Assembly: GCF_900119315.1 (NCBI RefSeq)
Contig: NZ_LT827010.1
Coordinates: 4,311,001 to 4,375,000, forward strand
Direction: 5' to 3'
DNA: 64,000 nt
Origin: Actinoplanes sp. SE50/110
GTDB lineage: Bacteria; Actinomycetota; Actinomycetes; Mycobacteriales; Micromonosporaceae
The notes under the pieces are model-generated. The model did not search any database. It had not been told where the DNA came from and saw only the letters and a list, made by a program, of their open reading frames with translations. Positions 23,766-33,287 of this stretch are shown here, one piece after another. A program made the translations under genes and the position numbers. Each line of letters starts with the position of its first letter. The stretch's first letter is position 1.

Positions 23766-25235
23766 GTGAGCTTCGTGCTGGCCATCGATCAGGGGACGAC
23801 GTCGACGCGGTGCATCCTGTTCGACCGGCGGGCGACCGTGGTGGGGGTGGCGCGGGCCGAGCATCCGCAGTCCTATCCGCAGCCGGGCTGGGTGGAGCAC
23901 GACGCGGCGCGGATCTGGCGGGACGTGCGGCGACTGATCGGGCGGGTGCTGCGCGAGGCCGGGGTCACGGAGGTGGCCGCGATCGGGATCGCCAACCAGC
24001 GGGAGACGACGGTGCTGTGGGACCGGGCGACCGGCGTCCCGGTGGCGCCCGCGATCGTGTGGCAGGACACCCGTACGGCCGAGCTGGTCTCCGCTCTCGA
24101 TCCTGAGGTGATCCGGTCCCGGACCGGCTTGCCGCCGGCGACGTACTTCTCGGCGACGAAGATCCAGTGGTTGCTCGACAACGTCCAGGGGCTGCGGGAG
24201 CGCGCCGGGCGGGGCGAGGTGCTGTTCGGGACGATGGACAGTTGGCTGATCTGGAATCTGACCGGCGGTGCGCATCTGACCGATGTGACCAACGCCAGCC
24301 GGACGATGCTGATGAACCTGTCGACGCTGGACTGGGATGACGAGTTGCTCGCCCGGTTCGCGATTCCGCGGGCGATGCTGCCGGAGATCCGGTCCTCCGC
24401 GGAGGTGTACGCGACGGCGTCGAGCGTGCTGCCCGGGGTGCCGATCGCCGCGGCCATCGGGGATCAGCAGGCCGCACTGTTCGGGCAGACGTGCTTCGAA
24501 CCCGGCGAGGCGAAATGCACCTACGGCACCGGCGGGTTCCTGCTGATGAACACCGGGACCACGCCCGTGCGGTCGAGCCACGGCCTGATCACCACGGTCG
24601 GGTACCGGATCGGGGACCAGGCGCCGATGTTCGCGCTGGAGGGGTCGATCGCGATCACCGGATCGCTGGTGCAGTGGATGCGGGACGGGCTCGGGCTGAT
24701 CGGCACCGCGTCGGAGATCGAGACGCTGGCCGGGACGGTGCGGGACAACGGTGGGTGTTACATCGTGCCGGCGTTCTCCGGGCTGTTCGCGCCGCACTGG
24801 GACAGCCGGGCCCGCGGGGTGATCGTGGGGCTGACCTCCTACATCACCAAGGCGCATCTGGCCCGGGCGGTGCTGGAGGCGACCGGGTGGCAGACCCGGG
24901 ACGTGGTCGACGCGATGAACGCCGATGCGGGGCTCGCGCTGACCGCACTCAATGTGGACGGCGGGATGACCGCGGACAACCTGCTGATGCAGATCGTGGC
25001 CGACTTCCTCGACGTGCCGGTGGTGCGGCCGATGGTGGCCGAGACGGTGTCGCTCGGCGCGGCGTACGCGGCCGGGCTGGCGGTCGGATACTGGTCGGAC
25101 CCGCGGGATCTGCGGGCCAACCGGCATCATGCGGGGCGGTGGACGCCCGCGATGGATGCCGGGCGGCGGGCGGCCGAGCACCGACGGTGGCGGCGGGCCG
25201 TGGACTGCGCGGTGTTCTTCGGCCGCCCGGATTAG
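23766..25235 (+). CDS. glpK: Glycerol kinase, second copy (gylR-linked)
   Basis: A 489-residue FGGY-family kinase. It has AIDQGTTSTR at the N-terminus, ANQRETTVLWDRATG, AIGDQQAALFGQ and VDGGMTADNLLMQIVAD, so all family motifs are intact. GTG 23766 is preferred (GGGGG about 8 nt upstream); GTG 23760 is an in-frame alternative. Residues about 76-278 come from the 609-bp segment identical to the other glpK. It probably shares a transcript with gylR. Its TAG stop overlaps the stop of the convergent sigma gene. Two kinases in one locus suggests redundancy or different regulation. Confidence 0.94.
   Translation: MSFVLAIDQGTTSTRCILFDRRATVVGVARAEHPQSYPQPGWVEHDAARIWRDVRRLIGRVLREAGVTEVAAIGIANQRETTVLWDRATGVPVAPAIVWQDTRTAELVSALDPEVIRSRTGLPPATYFSATKIQWLLDNVQGLRERAGRGEVLFGTMDSWLIWNLTGGAHLTDVTNASRTMLMNLSTLDWDDELLARFAIPRAMLPEIRSSAEVYATASSVLPGVPIAAAIGDQQAALFGQTCFEPGEAKCTYGTGGFLLMNTGTTPVRSSHGLITTVGYRIGDQAPMFALEGSIAITGSLVQWMRDGLGLIGTASEIETLAGTVRDNGGCYIVPAFSGLFAPHWDSRARGVIVGLTSYITKAHLARAVLEATGWQTRDVVDAMNADAGLALTALNVDGGMTADNLLMQIVADFLDVPVVRPMVAETVSLGAAYAAGLAVGYWSDPRDLRANRHHAGRWTPAMDAGRRAAEHRRWRRAVDCAVFFGRPD
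23992..24600 (+). repeat. Right arm of the 609-bp inverted repeat inside glpK
   Basis: Partner of 22036-22644. The spacer (22645-23991, 1,347 bp) carries the 5' ends of both glpK genes, their promoters and the whole gylR gene. Identity ends sharply at 24600/24601. Confidence 0.93.
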
Positions 25236-26524
25236 CCGAGCCGTTCGCAGGCGGCGGCCCGGTTCAGCAGCACCGTGCGTTCGCGTTCGTTGCGGGTCAG
25301 CGACGCGGCGCGGGCGAACTCGGCCCGGGCCTCGGTGTGGCGGCCGAGGCGGGCCAGCAGGTCGCCGCGGACACCCGGGAGAAGGTGATAGCCGTCCAGA
25401 ACCGGGAAGGCGGCCAGCTGGTCGAGCAGGTCGAGACCGGCCGCCGGGCCGTAGGCCATCGACAGGGCCACCGCCCGGTTGAGTTCGACGACCGGGGACG
25501 GGGCCGCCTCGGCCAGCCGCTCGTAGAGACCGGCGATGGCGACCCAGTCGGTGTCGGCGAACCGGCGGGCCCGGGCGTGGCAGGCCGCGATCGCCGCCTG
25601 CAGCTGGTAGGGGCCGGGCTTGCCGGTCCGCGACTCTCGCGGGCCCGGCCGGCCGGCGTGCAGCTCGTCGGCTCGGCGCAGGGCGGACAGGCCCCGGCTG
25701 ATCAGCAGGCGGTCCCAGCGGGCGCGGTTCTGGTCGGCCAGCAGGATCGGTTCGCCGTCCGGGGTGGTGCGGGCGGCGGCGCGGGACGCCTGGATCTCCA
25801 TCAGGGCGACCAGGCCGTGGACCTCGGGTTCGCGCGGGGCGAGCCGGGCCAGGACGCGGCCCAGCCGCAGAGCCTCCTCGCACAGGGCGGGGCGCATCCA
25901 GTCGTCGCCGGCGGTCGCGGCGTACCCCTCATTGAAGATCAGATAGATGACTTCGAGCACCGAGGACAGCCGGGCGGCGAGCTCGGCACCCTGCGGCACC
26001 TCGAACGGGACCCGGGCTTTGGCCAGGGCCCGCTTGGCGCGGACGATGCGCTGGGCGACGGTCGGCTCGGGCACCAGGAACGCGCGGGCGATCTCGTCGG
26101 TGGTCAGCCCGCCGAGCAGGCGCAGGGTGAGTGCGGTGCGAGCCTCGGTGGACAGGATCGGGTGGCAGGCGATGAAGACCAGCCGGAGCAGGTCGTCGCC
26201 GATGCCGTCGTCCTCGGCGACCAGCGTGCCGACATCCGGTGCCGAGTCCTTTCGGTCGCGGCCGGCCTCCTCGACCCTGCGCCGGTACGTCTCGGCGCGG
26301 CGGATCCGGTCGATCGCGCGGCGGTGGGCGACGGTCGTCAGCCAGGCGCCCGGATTGTCCGGGACGCCCTGGACGGGCCACTGCTCCAGGGCCGCGACCA
26401 GGGCGTCCTGAGCCAGCTCCTCGGCCGTGCCCAGGTCCCGGACCAGCCGGGTGAGCCCGGCGATCAGCCGCGGCGCCTCGATCCGCCAGACCGTCTCGAT
26501 CGCGCGGTGGGTGTCGGTCGGCAC
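25232..26524 (-). CDS. ECF42-type sigma factor with TPR-like C-terminal extension
   Basis: A 430-residue sigma factor. Region 2 (AEELAQDALVAALEQWP; PGAWLTTVAHRRAIDRIRR) and region 4 (LTLRLLGGLTTDEIARAFL; VAQRIVRAKRALA) occupy the first 190 residues. The long helical C-terminus (LEVIYLIFNEGYAAT onward; NRAVALSMAYGPAAGLDLL) is the TPR-like extension of the ECF42 group. GTG 26524 is the start. It lies 86 bp downstream of the YCII/DGPF-domain gene, the usual partner. A promoter matching the ECF42 pattern stands before that gene, so self-activation of the operon is expected. Confidence 0.9.
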   Translation of the reverse strand: MPTDTHRAIETVWRIEAPRLIAGLTRLVRDLGTAEELAQDALVAALEQWPVQGVPDNPGAWLTTVAHRRAIDRIRRAETYRRRVEEAGRDRKDSAPDVGTLVAEDDGIGDDLLRLVFIACHPILSTEARTALTLRLLGGLTTDEIARAFLVPEPTVAQRIVRAKRALAKARVPFEVPQGAELAARLSSVLEVIYLIFNEGYAATAGDDWMRPALCEEALRLGRVLARLAPREPEVHGLVALMEIQASRAAARTTPDGEPILLADQNRARWDRLLISRGLSALRRADELHAGRPGPRESRTGKPGPYQLQAAIAACHARARRFADTDWVAIAGLYERLAEAAPSPVVELNRAVALSMAYGPAAGLDLLDQLAAFPVLDGYHLLPGVRGDLLARLGRHTEARAEFARAASLTRNERERTVLLNRAAACERLG

Positions 26525-26610
26525 GCCCCGACTATCCCACCGCGCGATCCGCCGCGGCCATCCCGGCCCGTCGACCGGGGAGGCTCAGGCCGTGGCGCGA
26601 TCCGTCGCGG

Positions 26611-27051
26611 CTATGCCGAGCGGTAGGACGGGTCGGCCTTCTCCTCGCGGCGGGCGACGGCCTCGCGCTGCTCGGTGGTGAGTTCGTCGCCGAAGTCCGC
26701 CGCCGTGTACAGACGGCGGATCTCGATGTTGGTGGGTTCGCCGGCGGTCTTCTGGATCGGGCAGCGCTTGAACCACTCCACGCACTCTTCGAGGGACTTC
26801 ATCTCGACCAGCCAGAAGCCGGCGATCAGCTCCTTCGTCTCGGCGAACGGGCCGTCGACGACGGTCTTCTTCTCGCCGTCGAAGTAGATCCGGGCGCCGG
26901 TGGAGCTGGGGCCGATGCCCTCGGCGGCCAGCAGGACGCCGGCGTCGACGAGCTCCTCGATGAACGCGCCCATCGTCGCGAAGTCCTCGGTCTTCGGCAG
27001 GACACCGGCCTCGCTGGCCGTGGTCGCCTTGGTGATCACCATGAACCGCAT
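26611..27051 (-). CDS. YCII/DGPF-domain protein, partner of the ECF42 sigma factor
   Basis: A 146-residue protein carrying the DGPF motif that names the family (VVDGPFAETKELIAGFWLVE at about 65-84), in a ferredoxin-like YCII fold. Its start is preceded by GGAGGAGA. It is the first gene of the operon with the ECF42 sigma factor. Members are often the main regulon target of the neighbouring sigma factor. The biochemical function is not established. Confidence 0.9.
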   Translation of the reverse strand: MRFMVITKATTASEAGVLPKTEDFATMGAFIEELVDAGVLLAAEGIGPSSTGARIYFDGEKKTVVDGPFAETKELIAGFWLVEMKSLEECVEWFKRCPIQKTAGEPTNIEIRRLYTAADFGDELTTEQREAVARREEKADPSYRSA

Positions 27052-27094
27052 CGCGTTGTCTCCTCCAGTGTCGCGGGTGGCTCTTCACCTGTGC

Positions 27095-27121
27095 GTCGAA
27101 CGGCGACCGCCCCGATCGACA
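27095..27121 (-). promoter_or_regulatory. ECF42-type promoter of the YCII-sigma operon
   Basis: Read on the minus strand: TGTCGA (27121-27116), a 17-bp spacer, then CGAC (27098-27095). As I recall, the published ECF42 consensus has TGTCGA at -35 and CGA/TC at -10, and this matches exactly. It lies about 44 bp before the YCII start. Confidence 0.7.
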
Positions 27122-27141
27122 CCCTGCCAGAAAAAGTTTCG

Positions 27142-28368
27142 TCAGCCCCGCCAGCGGAGGATCTCGAGGGCGGCGGCGACCGCCAGCACGTTGTCGGCGA
27201 GCGGGCGGGGCAGCAGCGCGTCGGCGCGGGCCAACCGGCGGACGACCGTGTTGCGGTGGGTGAACAACCGGTCCGCGGTGCGCAGCGTGTTGCACTGCTC
27301 GCGGACGTACGTGGCGACCGTCTCCCGGGTCTCGGCGTCGGCGTGCAGCAGGCCGCCCAGGGTGTCGGCGAGGAACTCCGCACACTGGGCCGGATCGATG
27401 GTCAGCAGCGCGGCCAGCTGGATGTCGGCGTAGTGCGCGACCCGCTGCGGCGACGTCAGCCGGGTCAGCATCCGCTGGGTGGCCAGGGCGTCCAGGTGGC
27501 TGCGGCGGAAACCCTCGACGTCGGCGCCGGGGCGGCCGATCGCGACCCGGACGTCCGGGTCGCCGGAATCGGTCATCCGGGGTGCCACCGCGACCGGCAG
27601 CCACAGCCACAGCGCGGCCGCGCCGGCCAGCACGGTCAGCCGATGGGTGGCGCCGCCGGCCCGGGTCAGCGCCTCCGCGGCGGCCTCCAGGCGCGCGGTG
27701 GCGGTGTCCGCGGTGGTCCACACGATCGCCGCGGTGTGCGGGCCGGTCAGGCGGTAGCCGAGCTGGGCCTCGGCCCGTCCCCGGCTGATCGGCGCGCCCT
27801 CCAGCAGCAGACTGACCGCGGCCCGGCGTTCGGCGTGTGCGCCCCGGGTCAGCTCGGTGTGCTCGGCCTCCATCCGGGCGGACACCGCGGTGATCGTGTC
27901 CTCGATGAACGTGGAGATCGACAGCGACGACACGTCGAGCAGCGCGCGCAGCTCGTCCGGCTCGGCGTCGAGCGCGAAACAGATCCGCATCCAGCGCCGC
28001 CACGCGACGCTCTGCCCGGTCCGGTACGAGTCGAGGGCCCGCTGGTCGAGGCCGCGCCGGACCATGTCGCGCGCCGTTTCCAGAACCTCCGGGCCCAGGT
28101 TGGCCGGCACCCGGCGGCCCGGGGCGCGCACATTCGCCTCGGTCCACTGCCGCAGGTTCGCCACGTTGCTGCGGCGCACCGCGGCGACCAGCACCGGGTC
28201 GTCGGCGACCGGCCGCATCCGGTCGCCGCTGAGCGACGCCTCGTGCACCGCCTCCACCGACTCGGCCTCCGCGTCCAGCGCCGCCTGCGCGCCCTGCCGG
28301 AACAGCTCGGCGACCCGCGGCGACACGACCGGCCACTCCGCAGCACTCTGCACCATGAAAGTCATCAT
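27142..28368 (-). CDS. PucR-type helix-turn-helix regulator
   Basis: About 408 residues. The C-terminus has the PucR HTH_30 signature: THRNTVVRRLARADALL near residue 375, preceded by ETVATYVREQCNTLRTADRLF. The middle region has GGDEF-like fold character, and the N-terminal half is helical, typical of PucR/CdaR activators. The start is uncertain among ATG 28368, 28365 and 28356; none has a strong ribosome-binding site. It is divergent from the Baeyer-Villiger-type monooxygenase, about 53 bp apart, and probably regulates it. Confidence 0.82.
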   Translation of the reverse strand: MMTFMVQSAAEWPVVSPRVAELFRQGAQAALDAEAESVEAVHEASLSGDRMRPVADDPVLVAAVRRSNVANLRQWTEANVRAPGRRVPANLGPEVLETARDMVRRGLDQRALDSYRTGQSVAWRRWMRICFALDAEPDELRALLDVSSLSISTFIEDTITAVSARMEAEHTELTRGAHAERRAAVSLLLEGAPISRGRAEAQLGYRLTGPHTAAIVWTTADTATARLEAAAEALTRAGGATHRLTVLAGAAALWLWLPVAVAPRMTDSGDPDVRVAIGRPGADVEGFRRSHLDALATQRMLTRLTSPQRVAHYADIQLAALLTIDPAQCAEFLADTLGGLLHADAETRETVATYVREQCNTLRTADRLFTHRNTVVRRLARADALLPRPLADNVLAVAAALEILRWRG

Positions 28369-28421
28369 GCTGGTGCGTTTTGTGCTGGCGCAACCGGCTC
28401 GGGGCACGGATTCTTTACTGC

Positions 28422-29854
<1,433 letters not shown>

Positions 29855-29858
<4 letters not shown>

Positions 29859-30687
29859 GTTTTCACGACAAGGTCGTCGTCATCACCGGGGCCGGGTCGG
29901 GCATCGGGCGCGCCCTCGCGCTCGAACTCGGCCGCCGCGGCGCCCGGCTCGCGCTCAGCGACGTCAACGACGCCGGGCTGAAGGAGACCGCCGAGCGGGT
30001 GAACGCGCCGGTGCACACCGCGTACCTGGACGTCGCCGACCGCGACGCGGTCGAGGCGTACGCGGCGGCGGTGGCCGCGCACCACGGCGTCGTCCACCAG
30101 ATCTACAACAACGCCGGAGTCAGCGGCGGCGGGCAGACCATCCTGGACAGCGACTGGGCGAGCTTCGACCGGACGCTGAGCATCAACCTGTACGGGGTGA
30201 TCCACGGGACGAAGGCGTTCCTGCCGCACCTGATCGCCTCCGGGGACGGGCATGTGATCAACGTGTCCAGCCTGAACGGGTTCATGGCCCAGCCGACCCT
30301 CGGACCGTACTGCGCCAGCAAGTTCGCGGTGCGCGGCTTCACCGAGGTGCTGCGGACCGAGATGCTGCACGCCGGCCATCCGGTGCGGGTCACCGTGGTG
30401 CACCCGGGCGGGGTGAAGACCGACATCGCCTCGGCCAGCCTGCGGCACGCCGAGGAGGCGGGGCTGTCGCCCAGCGCCGACCAACGGGCGCGGGCACGGA
30501 CGTACAACGAAAAGCTCCTGAACTGCCTGCGGAGCAGGCCGCACGGATCATCGCCGACGGCGTGGCGGCCGGGAAATCGCGGATCCTGGTGGGCGGCGAC
30601 GCGAAACTCGTCGATCGGCTGGTGCGGCTGCTGCCGCGCGCCTACCCGAGGATCATCGCCGGTTACGAACGCCGATTGTTCCGCTGA
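29855..30687 (+). pseudogene. Short-chain dehydrogenase broken by a frameshift
   Basis: A classical SDR: GAGSGIG near residue 13, NNAG near 85, the catalytic Ser in NVSSLNG and YCASK near 150. The reading frame is normal to NEKLLN, ending at base 30523. It then continues in a different frame (LPAEQAARIIADGV, RILVGGDAKLVDRL) to a TGA at 30685-30687. Restoring one C (AAC-CTG instead of AACTG) rebuilds a normal 277-residue enzyme. Without it, translation runs on into unrelated sequence. The core catalytic part is intact. This is either recent decay or a homopolymer sequencing error. It is coupled to the monooxygenase. Confidence 0.78.
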
Positions 30688-30826
30688 CCAGGACCGCACC
30701 GGCGACCAGGACGGCCGCGACGACCGTGCGGCGACGACGGCGGCGGCGCAGCACGGCCAGCGCCCGCACCCGGGCGTGAATGAGCTCCAGCGTCGGCCCG
30801 GGAACGTGGAAGTCGTGGTCGGTCAC
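30653..30826 (-). CDS. Small Arg-rich single-span membrane protein
   Basis: 57 residues: a polar start (TDHDFHVPGPTLELIHARVR), a run of eight arginines, one transmembrane helix (TVVAAVLVAGAVLVSG) and a basic end. The GTG start overlaps the ATPase stop (GTGA, 30823-30826), which supports translation by coupling. Its 3' end overlaps the 3' end of the converging SDR pseudogene by 35 bp. No function is recognised. Confidence 0.5.
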   Translation of the reverse strand: MTDHDFHVPGPTLELIHARVRALAVLRRRRRRRTVVAAVLVAGAVLVSGTIGVRNRR

Positions 30827-31458
30827 CACTCCTGGACGCGGCGCGAGGACGATTCGTGCACCGGTGCGCACCGCGGGCAGCGGATCGGGCAGGGCGTCAG
30901 CGCCGCGGTCGTGGCCAGACCGCTGGTGTGCAAAATCGTGGTGACCGCCTCCTCGAAGCCGACCGTCTCGTCGATCACCTGCTCGCCGGGCACACCGAGC
31001 AGGTCCCGGTCGGTGTACCACGCACGCATCATCGCGGCGGTGACCGGGATCGGCGGATCGCGGCGCTCGTGCCGGCGGACGGTCTCGTCGAAACCGACCT
31101 GCATCCAGAAGGTCGCCGCCGGCCCCGGGTGCTCCGTGACGAGGGCGCGCAGCAGAGGGCCGTACGAGCCGGCGGACAGGATGCCCTCCAGGATCACGTG
31201 ATACCCGGCGTCCAGCGCGGACCGGGCCATCACCGTGATCAGCCGCGGCGCGACCGGTTCGTCGACGTCCCCATGCTCTCGCAACACGATCCGGCGCACG
31301 TGATCCTGCTCGATCAGGGCCGCCCCGCGACCGTAGCGGCGGCGCACCTCGCGGGCGGTCGTCGACTTGCCCGACCCGGAATTGCCGCGGATCACCACCA
31401 GCGTCGGCGACCCCGCGGAACGGCGTTGATCGCCAAGGCGTCCTGCACCCGCGACCAC
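30823..31458 (-). CDS. P-loop kinase-like ATPase
   Basis: A 211-residue protein with Walker A GNSGSGKST near residue 25, then REVRRRYGRGAALIEQDHVR, which resembles zeta-toxin-like or AAA_33 small-molecule kinases, and a later Arg-rich lid (ETVRRHERRDPP). GTG 31458 is 1 bp after the stop of the SUKH-like gene, so the two are co-transcribed. No antitoxin-like partner is seen, which argues against a toxin module. The substrate (nucleotide, sugar or antibiotic) is unknown. Confidence 0.75.
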   Translation of the reverse strand: MVAGAGRLGDQRRSAGSPTLVVIRGNSGSGKSTTAREVRRRYGRGAALIEQDHVRRIVLREHGDVDEPVAPRLITVMARSALDAGYHVILEGILSAGSYGPLLRALVTEHPGPAATFWMQVGFDETVRRHERRDPPIPVTAAMMRAWYTDRDLLGVPGEQVIDETVGFEEAVTTILHTSGLATTAALTPCPIRCPRCAPVHESSSRRVQEW

Positions 31459-31459
31459 C

Positions 31460-32098
31460 TCAGGCGTCCCTGTTGTCGACCCAGCGGCAGAACGGGTCCG
31501 TGGTGTCCTCGTCGCCCATCTCGGCGGGCTCCGACACGATCTCCAGCCCGGTCGCCGGGGCGGTGACACCGAAGGTGCGGTTCAGCCAGTCGCGGTAGGG
31601 CGCATTGACGACCTCGTGGTCGGCGTCCCACGGCTCAGGCGGCGCGCCGAACTCCTCGTTCCAGCAGATCTCCCGGTAACCGATCGCCAGCAGCCGGAGA
31701 AAGTCGACCGCGTCGTCGGCGAGCACGCACGTCATGATCGAACCGCTGCCCGAACCGAGATGGACGATCCTGACCCGTCCCTCGCCGTCGCGCCACAGCG
31801 CGGCCATCGAACCCTCGCCGCCGGTCTGCGCGAACGGCCACAACCGTGCGGCCGCGTCCGGGACGGAATCGTCGAACCAGGACCGTGCGTACGACAGGGT
31901 CTGCTCGTCGGTGTAGCCGCGCAACTCGATCGAGGTACCCACCCGGCCGTTGTCGCTCAACGAGCCGTACAGGTCACCGTCGTGCCCCTTCACCACGAAA
32001 CCCTGCTCGTCGACCCAGGCGAAGAGCAGGCGCAGCGGCTCCGGCAGGTCGAATCCGTCCGGCACCCGGGCCAGCGTCGTCTTGAGGAAGTCACCCAC
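31460..32098 (-). CDS. SMI1/KNR4 (SUKH)-like protein
   Basis: A 212-residue acidic soluble protein. Features that suggest the SUKH superfamily are the N-terminal helix-strand run (LPEPLRLLFAWVDEQGFV), a central GSGSIMTCVLADDAVDFLR and the closing GYREICWNEEF. SUKH proteins often act as immunity proteins in polymorphic toxin systems but also have other roles. It leads a tight operon with the P-loop kinase and the Arg-rich membrane peptide. No toxin gene is nearby. The family call is moderate. Confidence 0.55.
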   Translation of the reverse strand: MGDFLKTTLARVPDGFDLPEPLRLLFAWVDEQGFVVKGHDGDLYGSLSDNGRVGTSIELRGYTDEQTLSYARSWFDDSVPDAAARLWPFAQTGGEGSMAALWRDGEGRVRIVHLGSGSGSIMTCVLADDAVDFLRLLAIGYREICWNEEFGAPPEPWDADHEVVNAPYRDWLNRTFGVTAPATGLEIVSEPAEMGDEDTTDPFCRWVDNRDA

Positions 32099-32284
32099 GC
32101 CGGCAGCGTAACGAGATCACCTCGCACTGCCACAGTCCCCGCCGCGTCGACCGGTCGACGACGTGCAGGATCCCCATCCGGTTTCCGGTGGCCGCACCGA
32201 CGCGTCCGGGGCGGCTCAACAATTGCAGTCGGGGCTTTTCCGGTGGCGCGCTCACCTTGCCGAGAAGAGTACGTGGCCAGACGA

Positions 32285-32782
32285 CTACTTGGTGGAAGCA
32301 GTCTTCCACGCATCGGTTACGCAAAGGGTCTCATATTCCCACCAGCCGGCGCGCTGGCCATGCTCGAGCAGGCTGCGTATCCGGTCGAGATCCGCCTCCA
32401 GTGGAATATCGATTACCGCAACTCCAAACATTCCCTTGCCTGTGACGGCAAAGGCGGCGAACTTGTCCAGCATGGCATTCGTGCCGGTGTCGACGGAGCC
32501 AAGTGGGCCGTCGGCCGTCAGCATCAACCTGACGGCACAGTAGCCGGCTGTCTGAACTTTCTCCTGCACCCACAGTTCGCCGTCCTCTCCCTGCTGGACG
32601 CGGAGAATGTCACCCTTGGCCGCATCGACCGGAAACCAAGGAGCAGACGGGAGCCGGACGCGCTCAGGCGAAATGACTTCAGCGCCCATGCCGAAGGAGG
32701 AAGCGTTGCAGCCAGTCAACGCGAACCAGACATGTACTTGTTCGCCCGGTGGCTTGACCACTGCATCGCCCCCTTTACGCAT
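32285..32782 (-). CDS. DUF4265-like protein
   Basis: 165 residues. The central part (HVWFALTG; SAPWFPVDAAKGDILRVQQ; VDIPLEADLDRIRSLLEHG in part) resembles DUF4265 proteins, small soluble proteins frequently found beside toxin/immunity loci. Base composition is clearly less GC-rich than the rest of the window, and codons such as GTA and AAA are more frequent, suggesting transfer. The exact start (32782 or a later in-frame GTG) is uncertain. No toxin partner is visible. Confidence 0.6.
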   Translation of the reverse strand: MRKGGDAVVKPPGEQVHVWFALTGCNASSFGMGAEVISPERVRLPSAPWFPVDAAKGDILRVQQGEDGELWVQEKVQTAGYCAVRLMLTADGPLGSVDTGTNAMLDKFAAFAVTGKGMFGVAVIDIPLEADLDRIRSLLEHGQRAGWWEYETLCVTDAWKTASTK

Positions 32783-32897
32783 CGTCCGCAGCTTGCCGGA
32801 GGCGATCGGCAGGCCGCAAACACCTATCCAAGGTCAACGATACTGTTCTGCCGCGAGGAGTGCACCGATCACGGGGGGCGGAGCCATCCCCGCGTCC

Positions 32898-33158
32898 TCA
32901 GGTGTCGTATTGGCCGTTCCAGGGCTCGTGGAACCCAAGTCCCTGAGGGAGGAGCTCGGCCCATGGCCCTCCGTGGCCCTCGTATGGATCGTCAGTGGTC
33001 TCATCGATGAGGCCGAAGACAACGTCGTCGAAGTCGACCCGGAAGGGTCGGATGGCGATATCGCAGTTCGTGACCGCTTCGAGTCCGGCCAGCCAGTCCG
33101 AGCTGTGGCTCGGCGGCCCGAGCGGTGAACCGCCACGGAACCACGTACGCACTATCAA
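32898..33158 (-). CDS. Small hypothetical protein, possibly 5'-frameshifted
   Basis: 86 residues (RTWFRGGSPLGPPSHSSDWL; DIAIRPFRVDFDDVVFGLID; GGPWAELLPQGLGFHEPW) with a convincing protein-like composition but only a TTG start (33158) or GTG (33152). Just upstream, an ATG at 33217 opens 20 codons (IDGTRRELVRRGLSAPPDG) that stop exactly at the junction. One extra G would fuse the two into a 106-residue protein. It may therefore be a frameshifted gene. The family is not known to me. It lies in the same lower-GC patch as the DUF4265-like gene. Confidence 0.5.
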   Translation of the reverse strand: MIVRTWFRGGSPLGPPSHSSDWLAGLEAVTNCDIAIRPFRVDFDDVVFGLIDETTDDPYEGHGGPWAELLPQGLGFHEPWNGQYDT

Positions 33159-33287
33159 CCATCCGGTGGTGCCGACAGTCCCCTGCGAACCAGCTCACGC
33201 CGCGTGCCATCAATCATGAAGTCAGCCAAAGGTGAATGCGCGGGTAGTCGACGAGTGGATACCCGAGTAAGTCGAGCGACAGCGTCG

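Noticed and set aside
23721..23777. 12-bp direct repeat GCGTGAGCTTCG at the gylR/glpK-2 junction
   Set aside because: Both copies contain stop or start codons of adjacent genes. This may be a small duplication, but two short copies give no evidence for an element.
30823..31458. Zeta-type toxin of a toxin-antitoxin module
   Set aside because: The Walker A and kinase-like features fit, but no epsilon-type antitoxin is nearby and the operon partner is a SUKH-like protein.
32091..32324. 77-residue minus-strand frame between the SUKH-like and DUF4265-like genes
   Set aside because: It overlaps the DUF4265-like 3' end, has no ribosome-binding site and no recognisable pattern.
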